DNA from: Streptomyces sp. NBC_01465
GTDB taxonomy: Bacteria; Actinomycetota; Actinomycetes; Streptomycetales; Streptomycetaceae
Length of the DNA: 64,000 bases
Direction of reading: 5' to 3'
Assembly (NCBI RefSeq): GCF_036227325.1
Contig: NZ_CP109467.1
Coordinates: 2,852,001 to 2,916,000 of the forward strand
Shown here piece after piece: positions 1 through 7,063 of the stretch (position 1 is the first letter of the stretch; every line of letters starts with the position of its first letter). The notes beneath the pieces were generated by a model. That model searched no databases and was not told the DNA's origin. It saw only the letters and a program-made list of their open reading frames with translations. The position numbers and the translations under genes are program-made.

Positions 1-1
1 C

Positions 2-310
2 CTCTTCCACGAGACGTACGACCTGCTGGTGACCCCGACGATGCCGATCACCGCCTTCGAGGCGGGAGCCGAGGTCCCCAAGGGCTCGGGCCACCGGCGG
101 TGGACGGGGTGGACCCCGTTCACGTACCCCTTCAACATGACCCAGCAGCCCGCGGCCACCGTCCCGTGCGGAGTCGACGCGGACGGGCTGCCGATCGGGG
201 TCCAACTGGTGGGCGCCCGGCACCAGGACGCCCTGGTGCTGCGAGCGGCCCACGCGCTCTACGAGTCGGGGGCGGCGGCGACTATCCCCGCTCCACCCGC
301 CGGAAGCTGA
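2..310 (+). CDS. Amidase (amidase-signature family), C-terminal part
   Basis: The reading frame is open from the left edge, so only about the last 100 residues of the protein are present. The visible part contains the MTPTMPITAFEAG stretch and the conserved end-region block with FNMTQQPAATVPCG followed by GLPIGVQLVG. Both are typical of the C-terminal third of amidase-signature hydrolases, where small residues and a proline-rich loop line the substrate pocket. The catalytic Ser-Ser-Lys residues would lie outside the window. It converges on the DUF3830 gene with a 29-bp overlap of the 3' ends. Its nearness to an importer suggests it hydrolyses an imported amide, but this is inference. Confidence 0.85.
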   Translation, partial: LFHETYDLLVTPTMPITAFEAGAEVPKGSGHRRWTGWTPFTYPFNMTQQPAATVPCGVDADGLPIGVQLVGARHQDALVLRAAHALYESGAAATIPAPPAGS

Positions 311-791
311 GCGTCTCGCCGATCGCGCCCGCGCGCCAGAGGTCCTGGCAGGCCTCGGCCATCCGGTCGAGGCCGTCGACCACCGTGCCCCAGACGATGC
401 CGGGCACCCAGCCCGCGTCCCCGTTGAGCAGCAGGTTGTTGCGCTCGTAGAAGAGGGCGAGGTCGACCACGGGGGTGGGCTCCCGGGTGGCGTGCTTCTT
501 CGTGTAGCCGTGGGATGACGTGCCCAGGGATATCTCGGAGAACGTGAAGTAGCAGAGGTCGCCGGGGATGGGGGTCACCGTCGGGTTCTCCAGCGGCGGT
601 TCGTGCTCGGCGAAGCCGGGGAACAGGGCATAGATCTCATTACGCGCATACTTCGCGTGGTAGACATCTCCGCCCAGAGGCAGCGCGTCCCACACCGCCG
701 CACAGGTCACCGGGGCCAGGTCGTCGAGGAGTTTCGCGGTACAGCTCACACCGCGCTTGTCGAGCGAGACTTCGATGAATCGGTCGGTCAT
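282..791 (-). CDS. DUF3830 family protein (cyclophilin-like fold)
   Basis: A 169-residue cytoplasmic protein without signal peptide or membrane segment. The layout, with VTCAAVWDALPL near residue 30, YHAKYARNEIYALFP near 45, and a central GDLCYFTF block, matches the DUF3830 family. That family has a cyclophilin-like barrel and commonly lies beside amidases and amino-acid ABC importers. No catalytic role is established for it. The ATG is 62 bp from the divergent ehuB start, so both genes probably share a control region. It overlaps the amidase tail in antisense. It may be an accessory of the amide/amino-acid catabolic set that continues left of the window. Confidence 0.7.
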   Translation of the reverse strand: MTDRFIEVSLDKRGVSCTAKLLDDLAPVTCAAVWDALPLGGDVYHAKYARNEIYALFPGFAEHEPPLENPTVTPIPGDLCYFTFSEISLGTSSHGYTKKHATREPTPVVDLALFYERNNLLLNGDAGWVPGIVWGTVVDGLDRMAEACQDLWRAGAIGETLSFRRVERG

Positions 792-853
792 CCCCCCTGG
801 CTACCCGAAAAAAGATCGGAATAACTCGGCTGGGCCCGGGTAGCCGCGCGGCC

Positions 854-1762
854 ATGGCTCCACCATCGAGGAACGATTCGAAGAGCAACACCACGTCACG
901 GCGCGCGATACGCCGCCGCTCCCTCCTGTTCGGCACGGCTGCCCTGGGTGCCGCGGGGGCGCTCGGGGCTGCCGGCTGCGCCAAGGTCCCGTCGGGGAAC
1001 ACCCTGGCGCGGCTGAAGTCGCAGGGGACCGTGCGCCTGGGCATCGCGGGCGAGGTTCCGTACGGCTACATCAACGACCAGGGCGAGTTCACCGGCGAGG
1101 CGGTGGAGCTTGCGAAGATCATCTTCAAGCGGATCGGCGTCGCCCACGTCCAGCCCGTCGCCACCGACTTCGCCTCCCTCATACCCGGCCTCAACTCCCA
1201 GCAGTTCGACGTCGTCTCGGCCGGGATGTACATCAACAAGGAGCGCTGCGAGCAGGTCATCTTCGCGGACCCCGAGTACCAGATGCTCGACTCCTTCATC
1301 GTCCGCAAGGGCAACCCGAAGAACCTGCACAGCTACGAGGACGTGGTGAAGCAGAAGGCGAAGTTCGCGACCGGCACCGGCTACGCGGAGATCGCCTACG
1401 CCGTCGCCGCCGGCTACCGCGAGAAGGACATCGTCATCCTCCAGGACCAGGTGGCGGGGCTCAACGCCGTCGAGTCGGGCCGGGTCGACGTCTTCGCCGG
1501 TACCGCGCTCACCGCCCGCGAAGTGGTGAAGAAGTCCAGCAAGGCCGAGGCGACCGGGGCCTTCGCCGCGGTCGTCGACGGCAAGAAGAAGATCGACGGC
1601 GGCGGATTCACCTTCCGCCCGACCGACACCGAACTCCGCGACGCCTTCAACGTGGAGATCCACAAGATGAAGAAGAGCGGCGAGCTCTTCCGCGTGCTCC
1701 AGCCGTTCGGCTTCACCAAGGCGGAGATGACCACGCTGACGGCCAAGGAGCTGTGCGCATGA
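854..1762 (+). CDS. ehuB: Ectoine/hydroxyectoine-type ABC transporter, substrate-binding lipoprotein
   Basis: A 302-residue family 3 extracellular solute-binding protein. The N-terminus has twin arginines (RRAIRRRSLLFG, residues 16-28) and a lipobox ending at Cys42 (GAAGC), so it should be a Tat-exported lipoprotein. The mature part starts with a GTVRLGIAGEVPYGY block, typical of EhuB and related polar-amino-acid binding proteins, and keeps the VVSAGMYINKERCEQV region. The stop overlaps the next start as ATGA, so the operon is translationally coupled. The assignment to ectoine rests on family resemblance and the BCDA gene order. Another cyclic amino acid or amide cannot be excluded. Confidence 0.8.
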   Translation: MAPPSRNDSKSNTTSRRAIRRRSLLFGTAALGAAGALGAAGCAKVPSGNTLARLKSQGTVRLGIAGEVPYGYINDQGEFTGEAVELAKIIFKRIGVAHVQPVATDFASLIPGLNSQQFDVVSAGMYINKERCEQVIFADPEYQMLDSFIVRKGNPKNLHSYEDVVKQKAKFATGTGYAEIAYAVAAGYREKDIVILQDQVAGLNAVESGRVDVFAGTALTAREVVKKSSKAEATGAFAAVVDGKKKIDGGGFTFRPTDTELRDAFNVEIHKMKKSGELFRVLQPFGFTKAEMTTLTAKELCA

Positions 1763-2436
1763 CGTCAGGACTGTGGCAGCACTGGGTCCTCCCAGGCATC
1801 TGGATAACGATCCAACTGACGGTCTACAGCGCCGCGTTGGCGACCGTCGTCGCGTTCGGCGTCGGCATGGCCCGCACCCACCGCTCGCGCTTCGTCCGCT
1901 TCCTCGCGGGCTTCTACACGGAGATCTTCCGCGGCACGTCGGCGCTGGTCCTGATGTTCTGGATCTTCTTCGTGATGCCGAACCTCTTCGGCTGGGCGCT
2001 CGTCCCGATGTGGGCGGCCGTCCTCGCGCTCGGGCTGAGCTACGGGGCGTACGGCGCCGAGATCGTGCGCGGCGCCCTGAACGCCGTACCGCCCGCCCAG
2101 CGCGAGGCGGGCATCGCGCTCAACTTCACGCCGTGGCAGCAGATGAGGCTGATCCGCCTGCCGCAGGCGATCCCGGAGATGATCCCGCCGTTCTCGAACC
2201 TCCTGGTCGAGCTGCTCAAGGGCACGGCGCTCGTCTCGCTGCTCGGCGTCGGCGACGTGTCGTTCGCCGCGTACCTGGTGCGCCTCGCCACCCAGGAGAG
2301 CGCGCAGATCTACGCGATCTCCCTGGTCATCTACTTCGTGATCGCCTTCCTCCTCACCCGAGGAATGCGCGCACTTGAACGCAAGACGAAAGCCGGCCTG
2401 GGCCTGCAGCCCGTAGCCGCCGGAGGTGCCAAGTGA
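1759..2436 (+). CDS. ehuC: Ectoine/hydroxyectoine-type ABC transporter permease
   Basis: A 225-residue inner-membrane permease of the HisM/GlnP group with about five hydrophobic helices. The start is the ATG overlapping the ehuB stop (ATGA); a GTG six bases upstream is in frame but less likely. The cytoplasmic coupling loop carries EAGIALNFTPWQQMRLIRLP, the EAA motif that docks on the ATPase. It is the first of two half-membrane subunits; the second follows with a GTGA overlap. Together with EhuD it should form the translocation pore. Confidence 0.82.
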   Translation: MTSGLWQHWVLPGIWITIQLTVYSAALATVVAFGVGMARTHRSRFVRFLAGFYTEIFRGTSALVLMFWIFFVMPNLFGWALVPMWAAVLALGLSYGAYGAEIVRGALNAVPPAQREAGIALNFTPWQQMRLIRLPQAIPEMIPPFSNLLVELLKGTALVSLLGVGDVSFAAYLVRLATQESAQIYAISLVIYFVIAFLLTRGMRALERKTKAGLGLQPVAAGGAK

Positions 2437-3086
2437 ACAGCTGGGACTGGTCCGCGGTCTGGGACTTCATGCCGCGCTTCTGGGACGGCCTCCTGGTCTC
2501 CCTGCAGATCCTCGCCCTCGGCTCGGTGCTCTCCTTCGCACTCGGCCTGGTCTGGGCGATCGCCTTCCGGGCGCCGACCCGCTTCATCCGCTGGCCGGTG
2601 AACCTCGTCACCGAGTTCATCCGCAACACCCCGCTGCTGGTGCAGCTGTTCTTCCTCTACTTCGTCCTGCCGGACTGGGGTGTGCAGTTCTCCGCCCTGA
2701 CCACCGGCACGGTGGCGATCGGCGTCCACTACTCGACGTACACCGCGCAGGTCTACCGGGCCGGCATCGACGCCGTCCCCGTCGGCCAGTGGGAGGCGGC
2801 CACCGCGCTCTCCCTGCCCACGACCCGCACCTGGACCGCGGTGATCCTCCCCCAGGCGATCCGCCGGGTGGTCCCCGCGCTCGGCAACTACGTCATCGCG
2901 ATGCTGAAGGACACCCCGCTGGTCGTCGCGATCAGCGTCCTGGACCTGCTGGGCCAGGCCCGCCTGGAGAGCTCGCACACCTTCCAGTACACCGAGCCGC
3001 TGACCGTCGTCGGCGTCGCCTTCATCCTCATCGCCTATCCGGCTTCTCTTCTTGTACGAGCCCTGGAGCGCCGCCTTGTCCGCTGA
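2433..3086 (+). CDS. ehuD: Ectoine/hydroxyectoine-type ABC transporter permease
   Basis: A 217-residue permease with five predicted membrane helices and the EAA loop EAATALSLPTTRTWTAVILP. The GTG start overlaps the ehuC stop and is preceded by a good GGAGGT Shine-Dalgarno at 2422. The N-terminal FWDGLLVSLQI helix and the later PLVVAISVLDLLGQA segment match polar-amino-acid permeases. It pairs with EhuC. The next gene starts inside its last codons. Confidence 0.82.
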   Translation: MNSWDWSAVWDFMPRFWDGLLVSLQILALGSVLSFALGLVWAIAFRAPTRFIRWPVNLVTEFIRNTPLLVQLFFLYFVLPDWGVQFSALTTGTVAIGVHYSTYTAQVYRAGIDAVPVGQWEAATALSLPTTRTWTAVILPQAIRRVVPALGNYVIAMLKDTPLVVAISVLDLLGQARLESSHTFQYTEPLTVVGVAFILIAYPASLLVRALERRLVR

Positions 3087-3855
3087 CACCACCACCGAGC
3101 CCATCGAGCCCGTCAAGGCCACTGACCTGGTCCGCTTCGACAACGTCACCAAGCGGTTCGGCCAGAACACGGTCCTCGACGACCTCTGCTTCTCCGTGCA
3201 CCCGGGCAAGCACGTGACCCTGATCGGACCTTCCGGTTCCGGAAAGACGACGATCCTGCGTCTCCTGATGACCCTGCTCAAGCCCGACGAGGGCACGATC
3301 AAGGTCAACGGCGACTCGCTCTTCCCGGCGACGGACAAGCAGGTCCGCGAGGTACGGAAGAACATCGGCATGGTCTTCCAGCAGTTCAACCTCTTCCCCA
3401 ACATGGACGTCCTGCGCAACATCACCGAGGCCCCGGTCCGGGTCCTCGGCATGGACAAGGACGAGGCCGCCGAGCGCGCCAAGGGCCTCCTGGACCTGGT
3501 GGGCCTCGCCGACCGCGCCGGCTCCAAGCCCAGCCAGCTCTCGGGCGGCCAGCAGCAACGGGTCGCCATCGCACGGGCGTTGGCGATGCGCCCGCAGGTG
3601 CTCCTCCTCGACGAGGTGACGTCCGCGCTCGACCCGGAGCTCGTGGCCGGCGTCCTCGACGTCCTGCGCGACATCGCCCGCACCACGGACATCACGATGC
3701 TGTGCGTCACGCACGAGATGAGCTTCGCCCGGGACATCTCCGACTGCGTGATGATGTTCGACTCCGGGAAGGTGATCGAGTTCGGTCCGCCGGAGCAGAT
3801 GTTCGGCGAGCCGGGACACGACCGTACGCGCGAATTCCTCAGTGCCGTCCTGTAG
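3076..3855 (+). CDS. ehuA: Ectoine/hydroxyectoine-type ABC transporter ATP-binding protein
   Basis: ATPase of the importer, 259 residues from the preferred TTG start. That TTG lies within the end of ehuD and has GGAG about 8 bases upstream; an in-frame TTG at 3052 would add eight residues. Visible motifs are Walker A GPSGSGKTT, the Q-loop VFQQFNLFPN, signature LSGGQQQRV, Walker B LLLDEVTSALD and the switch VTHEM. The usual DEPTSALD reads DEVTSALD here, as in other EhuA-like proteins. The C-terminus PEQMFGEPGHDRT is echoed in the DNA just after the stop (see 3874-3948). Confidence 0.83.
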   Translation: MSADTTTEPIEPVKATDLVRFDNVTKRFGQNTVLDDLCFSVHPGKHVTLIGPSGSGKTTILRLLMTLLKPDEGTIKVNGDSLFPATDKQVREVRKNIGMVFQQFNLFPNMDVLRNITEAPVRVLGMDKDEAAERAKGLLDLVGLADRAGSKPSQLSGGQQQRVAIARALAMRPQVLLLDEVTSALDPELVAGVLDVLRDIARTTDITMLCVTHEMSFARDISDCVMMFDSGKVIEFGPPEQMFGEPGHDRTREFLSAVL

Positions 3856-3873
3856 CGCATCGGGCTGATCGAT

Positions 3874-3948
3874 TCCGGTTCTCCGGAGAAAATCTTCGGA
3901 GAACCGGGCCCCGAACGTACGACCGAGCCCATGGACGCACTCCCCTGA
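3874..3948 (+). pseudogene. Relic copy of an ABC-ATPase C-terminus, folded as a terminator-like hairpin
   Basis: Nineteen bases after the ehuA stop, one frame reads DSGSPEKIFGEPGPERTTE and ends at a TGA. This mirrors the ehuA C-terminal stretch DSG...PPEQMFGEPGHDRTRE and looks like a decayed second 3' end of an ehuA-type gene. The same DNA forms a hairpin at 3875-3907: arms CCGGTTCTCCG and CGGAGAACCGG, extended by four inner pairs around an AAA loop. No long U-tract follows. The segment probably now ends the ehu transcript. The relic interpretation is inference from the residue match. Confidence 0.6.
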
Positions 3949-4113
3949 CCTCCGCATCCATCGCGCAATCGTGACTCTGGCATATGCCACGGTGGCGACC
4001 CGCAGCGTACGGGGCTACGGCACTCCATCATTCTCGTCAACACCCGCACCGCGAAGGGCTCTTGGCCGCTATCGTGGTGTGCGAGCAAGCGGTCACAACC
4101 TGTAGGGGGAACC

Positions 4114-4872
4114 GTGGCGCTGAAGCCCGAGCCGACTGCGCCGTTCCATTCGGTGCAGTACGCACTCCGCGTCCTCGAGTCGATCTCGAAGCACGGCGGG
4201 GGCGTCACCGACGCCCAGATCTCCCGCGAGACCGGACTCCCCATCGTCCACCTCACCTCCCTCCTGCTGATGCTGCGCCGCGAGGGGTACATCGAGCAGA
4301 TCACCGACGGCGCCTACGTCATCGGCGACTCCCTCGTCCTGCTCGGCTCCGGCGCCACCCGCAAGGCGGCCCTGGAGGCCAAGCTCCAGGAGACCCTGAC
4401 CGAGCTGCGGGACTCGCTCGGCGCCGCGGTCTACATCAGCCGGTACCTGGACGGCGAGGTCAAGATCACCCAGGTAGCCGACGGTCCGCGTACGCCCGCG
4501 GTGCACGAGTGGGTGGACTTCCGCTCCTCGGCCCACGCCAGCGCGGTCGGCAAGTGCCTGCTCACCCAGCTCGACCAGAACGGGCGCCGCGACCACATCT
4601 CCCGGCACAAGATCGCCCGGCTGACCTCCAAGACGATCACCAACGAGAAGGTCCTCTTCTCCAAGCTGGACAGCCAGCCGGCCACGGTCCCGGTGCTCGA
4701 CCTCCAGGAGTACGCGGTGGGGACGGTCTGCGCGGCGGTGCCGCTGACGGCAGGTTCGGCCGTGGGCTGCCTGGCCCTCTCCCTCCCGCTGGAGCACGCG
4801 CACCGGCTGCGCGCGGCGGCGGACACCCTGAACCGGCGGGCCGCTCCGGTGGTCCTCTCGCTGGCGATCTGA
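4114..4872 (+). CDS. IclR-family transcriptional regulator
   Basis: A 252-residue regulator with an N-terminal winged helix (VQYALRVLESISKHGGGVTDAQISRETGL, with the recognition helix near LPIVHLTSLLLMLRREGY). A C-terminal IclR effector domain follows, with SSAHASAVGKCLL and a terminal AVPLTAGSAVGCLALS block. The GTG start has an AGGGGGAA site upstream. It lies downstream of the ehu operon in the same direction with a 258-bp gap, so it has its own promoter and is a good candidate for local control of the importer and flanking catabolic genes. The effector is unknown. Confidence 0.85.
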   Translation: MALKPEPTAPFHSVQYALRVLESISKHGGGVTDAQISRETGLPIVHLTSLLLMLRREGYIEQITDGAYVIGDSLVLLGSGATRKAALEAKLQETLTELRDSLGAAVYISRYLDGEVKITQVADGPRTPAVHEWVDFRSSAHASAVGKCLLTQLDQNGRRDHISRHKIARLTSKTITNEKVLFSKLDSQPATVPVLDLQEYAVGTVCAAVPLTAGSAVGCLALSLPLEHAHRLRAAADTLNRRAAPVVLSLAI

Positions 4873-4879
4873 ATCCGGT

Positions 4880-4908
4880 TTGGAGCACCCCTCCGGACCA
4901 GGTATTCT
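4880..4908 (+). promoter_or_regulatory. Promoter of tRNA-Lys copy 1
   Basis: TTGGAG (4880-4885) and TATTCT (4903-4908) are separated by exactly 17 bp. They lie about 16 bp before the tRNA 5' end, which fits a housekeeping sigma-HrdB promoter for a stable RNA. Confidence 0.6.
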
Positions 4909-4923
4909 TGTCCGAGTCACCAG

Positions 4924-4997
4924 GCGCCGTTAGCTCAGTTGGTTAGAGCAGCTGACTCTTAATCAGCGGGTCCGGGGTTCGAGTCCCTGACGGCGCA
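4924..4997 (+). tRNA. tRNA-Lys (anticodon CTT), copy 1
   Basis: A full cloverleaf: acceptor arm GCGCCGT pairs with ACGGCGC, the D arm contains AGCTCAGTTGGTTAGAGC, the anticodon stem GCTGA/TCAGC holds the loop CTCTTAA (anticodon CTT), and the T arm has GGTTCGAGTCC. The discriminator is A. No CCA is encoded. It is identical over its full length to the second copy at 14701. A terminator follows 9 bp later. Confidence 0.97.
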
Positions 4998-5006
4998 CAG
5001 ACGGAG

Positions 5007-5036
5007 AAAGCCCCTCGCGAGAGCGAGGGGCTTTTT
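5007..5036 (+). terminator. Rho-independent terminator after tRNA-Lys copy 1
   Basis: A perfect 12-bp stem, AAAGCCCCTCGC with GCGAGGGGCTTT, a GAGA loop and a run of five T bases. It can also stop the convergent response-regulator transcript from the right. Confidence 0.9.
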
Positions 5037-5059
5037 CGTGTCCGCTCGCCCCGGGGAGA

Positions 5060-5710
5060 TCACCCCTTGAGGTAGGCGAGGACCGCCAGGACACGGCGGT
5101 GGGTGTCGTCGGCCTGCGGGAGTCCGAGCTTGGCCAGGATGTTGCCGATGTGCTTGCCGACCGCGGCCTCGGTGACGACGAGCGTCCGCGCGATGGCCGC
5201 GTTGGACTTGCCCTCCGCGACCAGGCCGAGCACCTCGCGCTCGCGCGGGGTGAGCTTCTCCAGGGGGTCGCGGCGGCGCCGCAGCAGTTGCCGCACGACC
5301 TCGGGGTCGACCACCGTGCCGCCGCCCGCGACGGTCTCCAGCGCGGCGACGAACTCCTCGACCTGGCCGACGCGGTCCTTGAGCAGATAGCCGACGCCGG
5401 TGCCGTCGCCGGTGTCGAGCAGCTCGGCCGCGTACGACCGCTGCACGTACTGGCTGAGCACCAGGACCGGCAGGGTCGGCTGCCCGGCGCGCAGGGCGAG
5501 GGCGGCGCGCAGCCCCTCGTCCTGGAACGACGGCGGCATCCGTACGTCGGTGACGACGATGTCCGGCCGGTGCTCGGCCACCGCGGCCGGCAACGCCACC
5601 GCGTCCCCGACCGCCGCGACGACCTCGTGCCCGAAGCGGGCGAGCAGTCCGGTCAGCCCCTCGCGCAGCAGCACACTGTCCTCGGCGAGCACTACGGACA
5701 GGGGCGGCAC
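5060..5710 (-). CDS. NarL/FixJ-family response regulator
   Basis: A 216-residue two-component regulator. The receiver domain has the acidic pocket AEDS (residues 9-12), phospho-acceptor Asp55 in IVVTDVRMPP, and a Lys in YLLKDRVGQ. The C-terminal LuxR-type helix-turn-helix reads LTPREREVLGLVAEGKSN then IARTLVVTEAAVGKHI. It starts at a GTG overlapping the last codons of the upstream kinase gene, so the pair is co-translated. Likely DNA sites are the palindromes between the kinase and the MFS gene. Confidence 0.92.
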   Translation of the reverse strand: MPPLSVVLAEDSVLLREGLTGLLARFGHEVVAAVGDAVALPAAVAEHRPDIVVTDVRMPPSFQDEGLRAALALRAGQPTLPVLVLSQYVQRSYAAELLDTGDGTGVGYLLKDRVGQVEEFVAALETVAGGGTVVDPEVVRQLLRRRRDPLEKLTPREREVLGLVAEGKSNAAIARTLVVTEAAVGKHIGNILAKLGLPQADDTHRRVLAVLAYLKG

Positions 5711-6915
5711 GGGATCTCCAGACGCAGGACGGTGGGCCCGCCGGGCGGGCTGGTGATCGACAGTGTGCCATCGAGCACGGAGAGGCGGTCGGCGAGACCG
5801 GTCAGTCCGGTGCCGCGCGACGGGTCCGCCCCGCCGTGGCCGTCGTCCCGTACGTCGACGGTCAGCCGCCCGCGCCGGTGGCGCGCCCGCACCTGCGCGC
5901 CCGTCGCCCCGCTGTGCTTGGCGACGTTGGCGAGCGCCTCGCAGACGGCGAAGTAGGCGGCGGTCTCTGCCGGTCCGGGCAGCCGGGGCACGTCGATGTC
6001 GGTGTCGACGGGGACGGCGGAGCGGTCGGCGACGTCCTCCAGGGCCGCGCCGAGACCGTAGTCGGTCAGCACCTGGGGATGGATGCCCCGGATCAACTCC
6101 CTGATCTCCACCAGCACTTGACCGGCCTCGTCGTGGGCCGCACCGATCCGGTCGGCCAGCGGCCCGGGCGGCGCGTCCAGCCGTACGAGACCCAGCGCCA
6201 TGGTGAGCGAAACCAGCCGCTGCTGCGCCCCGTCGTGCAAGTCCCGCTCGATGCGCCGCCGTTCGGCGTCGAAGGAGTCGACGAGGCGGGCCCGCGAGCG
6301 CGCCACCTCCGACTCCCTGGGGGCGAGCAGCAGCCGCGTGAAGGCGGCCCGCGCGCCGGCCAGTGCGCCGAGCGGATAGAGCAGCACGGCGAGGAGTACG
6401 AGACCGCCTGCGGCCAGCGCGAAGGCCGCCGGGTAGGAGTCCACCAGCCAGAGCTTGATCACCCGCGCCTCGTGGCCGTCCACCGCGAGCTGCACCGGGG
6501 CGAGCATCATCCCCGCCGGCGCCCCCAGCGCGACGCCCACGGCGAGGAGGTCCAGCGGCCAGAGGACCAGGGCGTGCAGCAGGGCGTACGCGAGCTCGCG
6601 CCAGGTCGCCTGCTCCGTGAATCGCAGCCGCGCCCAGGCCAGCAGCCCCGGTTCGGCGGGGTCGCGGTGCGGGCTCGGAGCGGGCTCGGTCTCCGCGATC
6701 CGCAGCCTGCGGCGCTCGACCGCGGCGAGCGGCACCCCCACGAGGAGCAGCAGCGGCAGCCCGACGCCCACCAGCGAGAAGACGGCGAGCAGCACGATCA
6801 CCAGCAGCACCGGGATCCCGGTGAGCGCACCGCTCAGCAGATACGCCGCCGAGCGCCAGGGCCAGCGGGTGCGCAGGTAGCGGGGCCGGGTGAGGGCCTG
6901 CCAGGGGGAGTTCAT
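5692..6915 (-). CDS. Sensor histidine kinase (HisKA_3 / NarL type)
   Basis: A 407-residue membrane kinase. Residues 25-65 and 110-185 hold hydrophobic hairpins of the actinobacterial putative-sensor type. The dimerisation helix carries RIERDLHDGAQQRL with phospho-acceptor His227. The ATPase domain has the N-box region ALANVAKHSGA and the G-box DDGHGGADPSRGTGLTG. It forms an operon with the regulator and is divergent from the MFS exporter gene, which suggests that the signal is a membrane-active or antibiotic-like compound and the exporter the output. The ligand is unknown. Confidence 0.9.
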   Translation of the reverse strand: MNSPWQALTRPRYLRTRWPWRSAAYLLSGALTGIPVLLVIVLLAVFSLVGVGLPLLLLVGVPLAAVERRRLRIAETEPAPSPHRDPAEPGLLAWARLRFTEQATWRELAYALLHALVLWPLDLLAVGVALGAPAGMMLAPVQLAVDGHEARVIKLWLVDSYPAAFALAAGGLVLLAVLLYPLGALAGARAAFTRLLLAPRESEVARSRARLVDSFDAERRRIERDLHDGAQQRLVSLTMALGLVRLDAPPGPLADRIGAAHDEAGQVLVEIRELIRGIHPQVLTDYGLGAALEDVADRSAVPVDTDIDVPRLPGPAETAAYFAVCEALANVAKHSGATGAQVRARHRRGRLTVDVRDDGHGGADPSRGTGLTGLADRLSVLDGTLSITSPPGGPTVLRLEIPCRPCP

Positions 6916-6971
6916 GGCGGTAACCGTAAGCGCCGCGAACTCCCCGCCACCATCGGCCCAGTGGGCGCTTC

Positions 6972-7040
6972 GGGGGTAGGCCCAGCCCTACCCCCGGACC
7001 CCAGACAAACGTTTTACACACTCGTACTAGACAAGCGTTT
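6972..7040. promoter_or_regulatory. Divergent control region: palindrome and paired AGACAARCGTTT repeats
   Basis: The 148-bp gap between the kinase and the MFS gene holds a perfect 9-bp inverted repeat, GGGGGTAGG/CCTACCCCC, at 6972-6995 with a 6-base spacer. Two direct repeats follow, AGACAAACGTTT (7003-7014) and AGACAAGCGTTT (7029-7040), 26 bp apart. The inverted repeat is a plausible response-regulator site. The second pair overlaps the MFS promoter zone. Confidence 0.5.
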
Positions 7041-7063
7041 ATGACATCCGTACAGTCACTGTC

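Noticed and set aside
2331..4304. Long minus-strand frame over ehuD-ehuA
   Set aside because: It mirrors the transporter genes in antisense, shows low-complexity Arg/Asp-rich sequence, and has no start site or domain.
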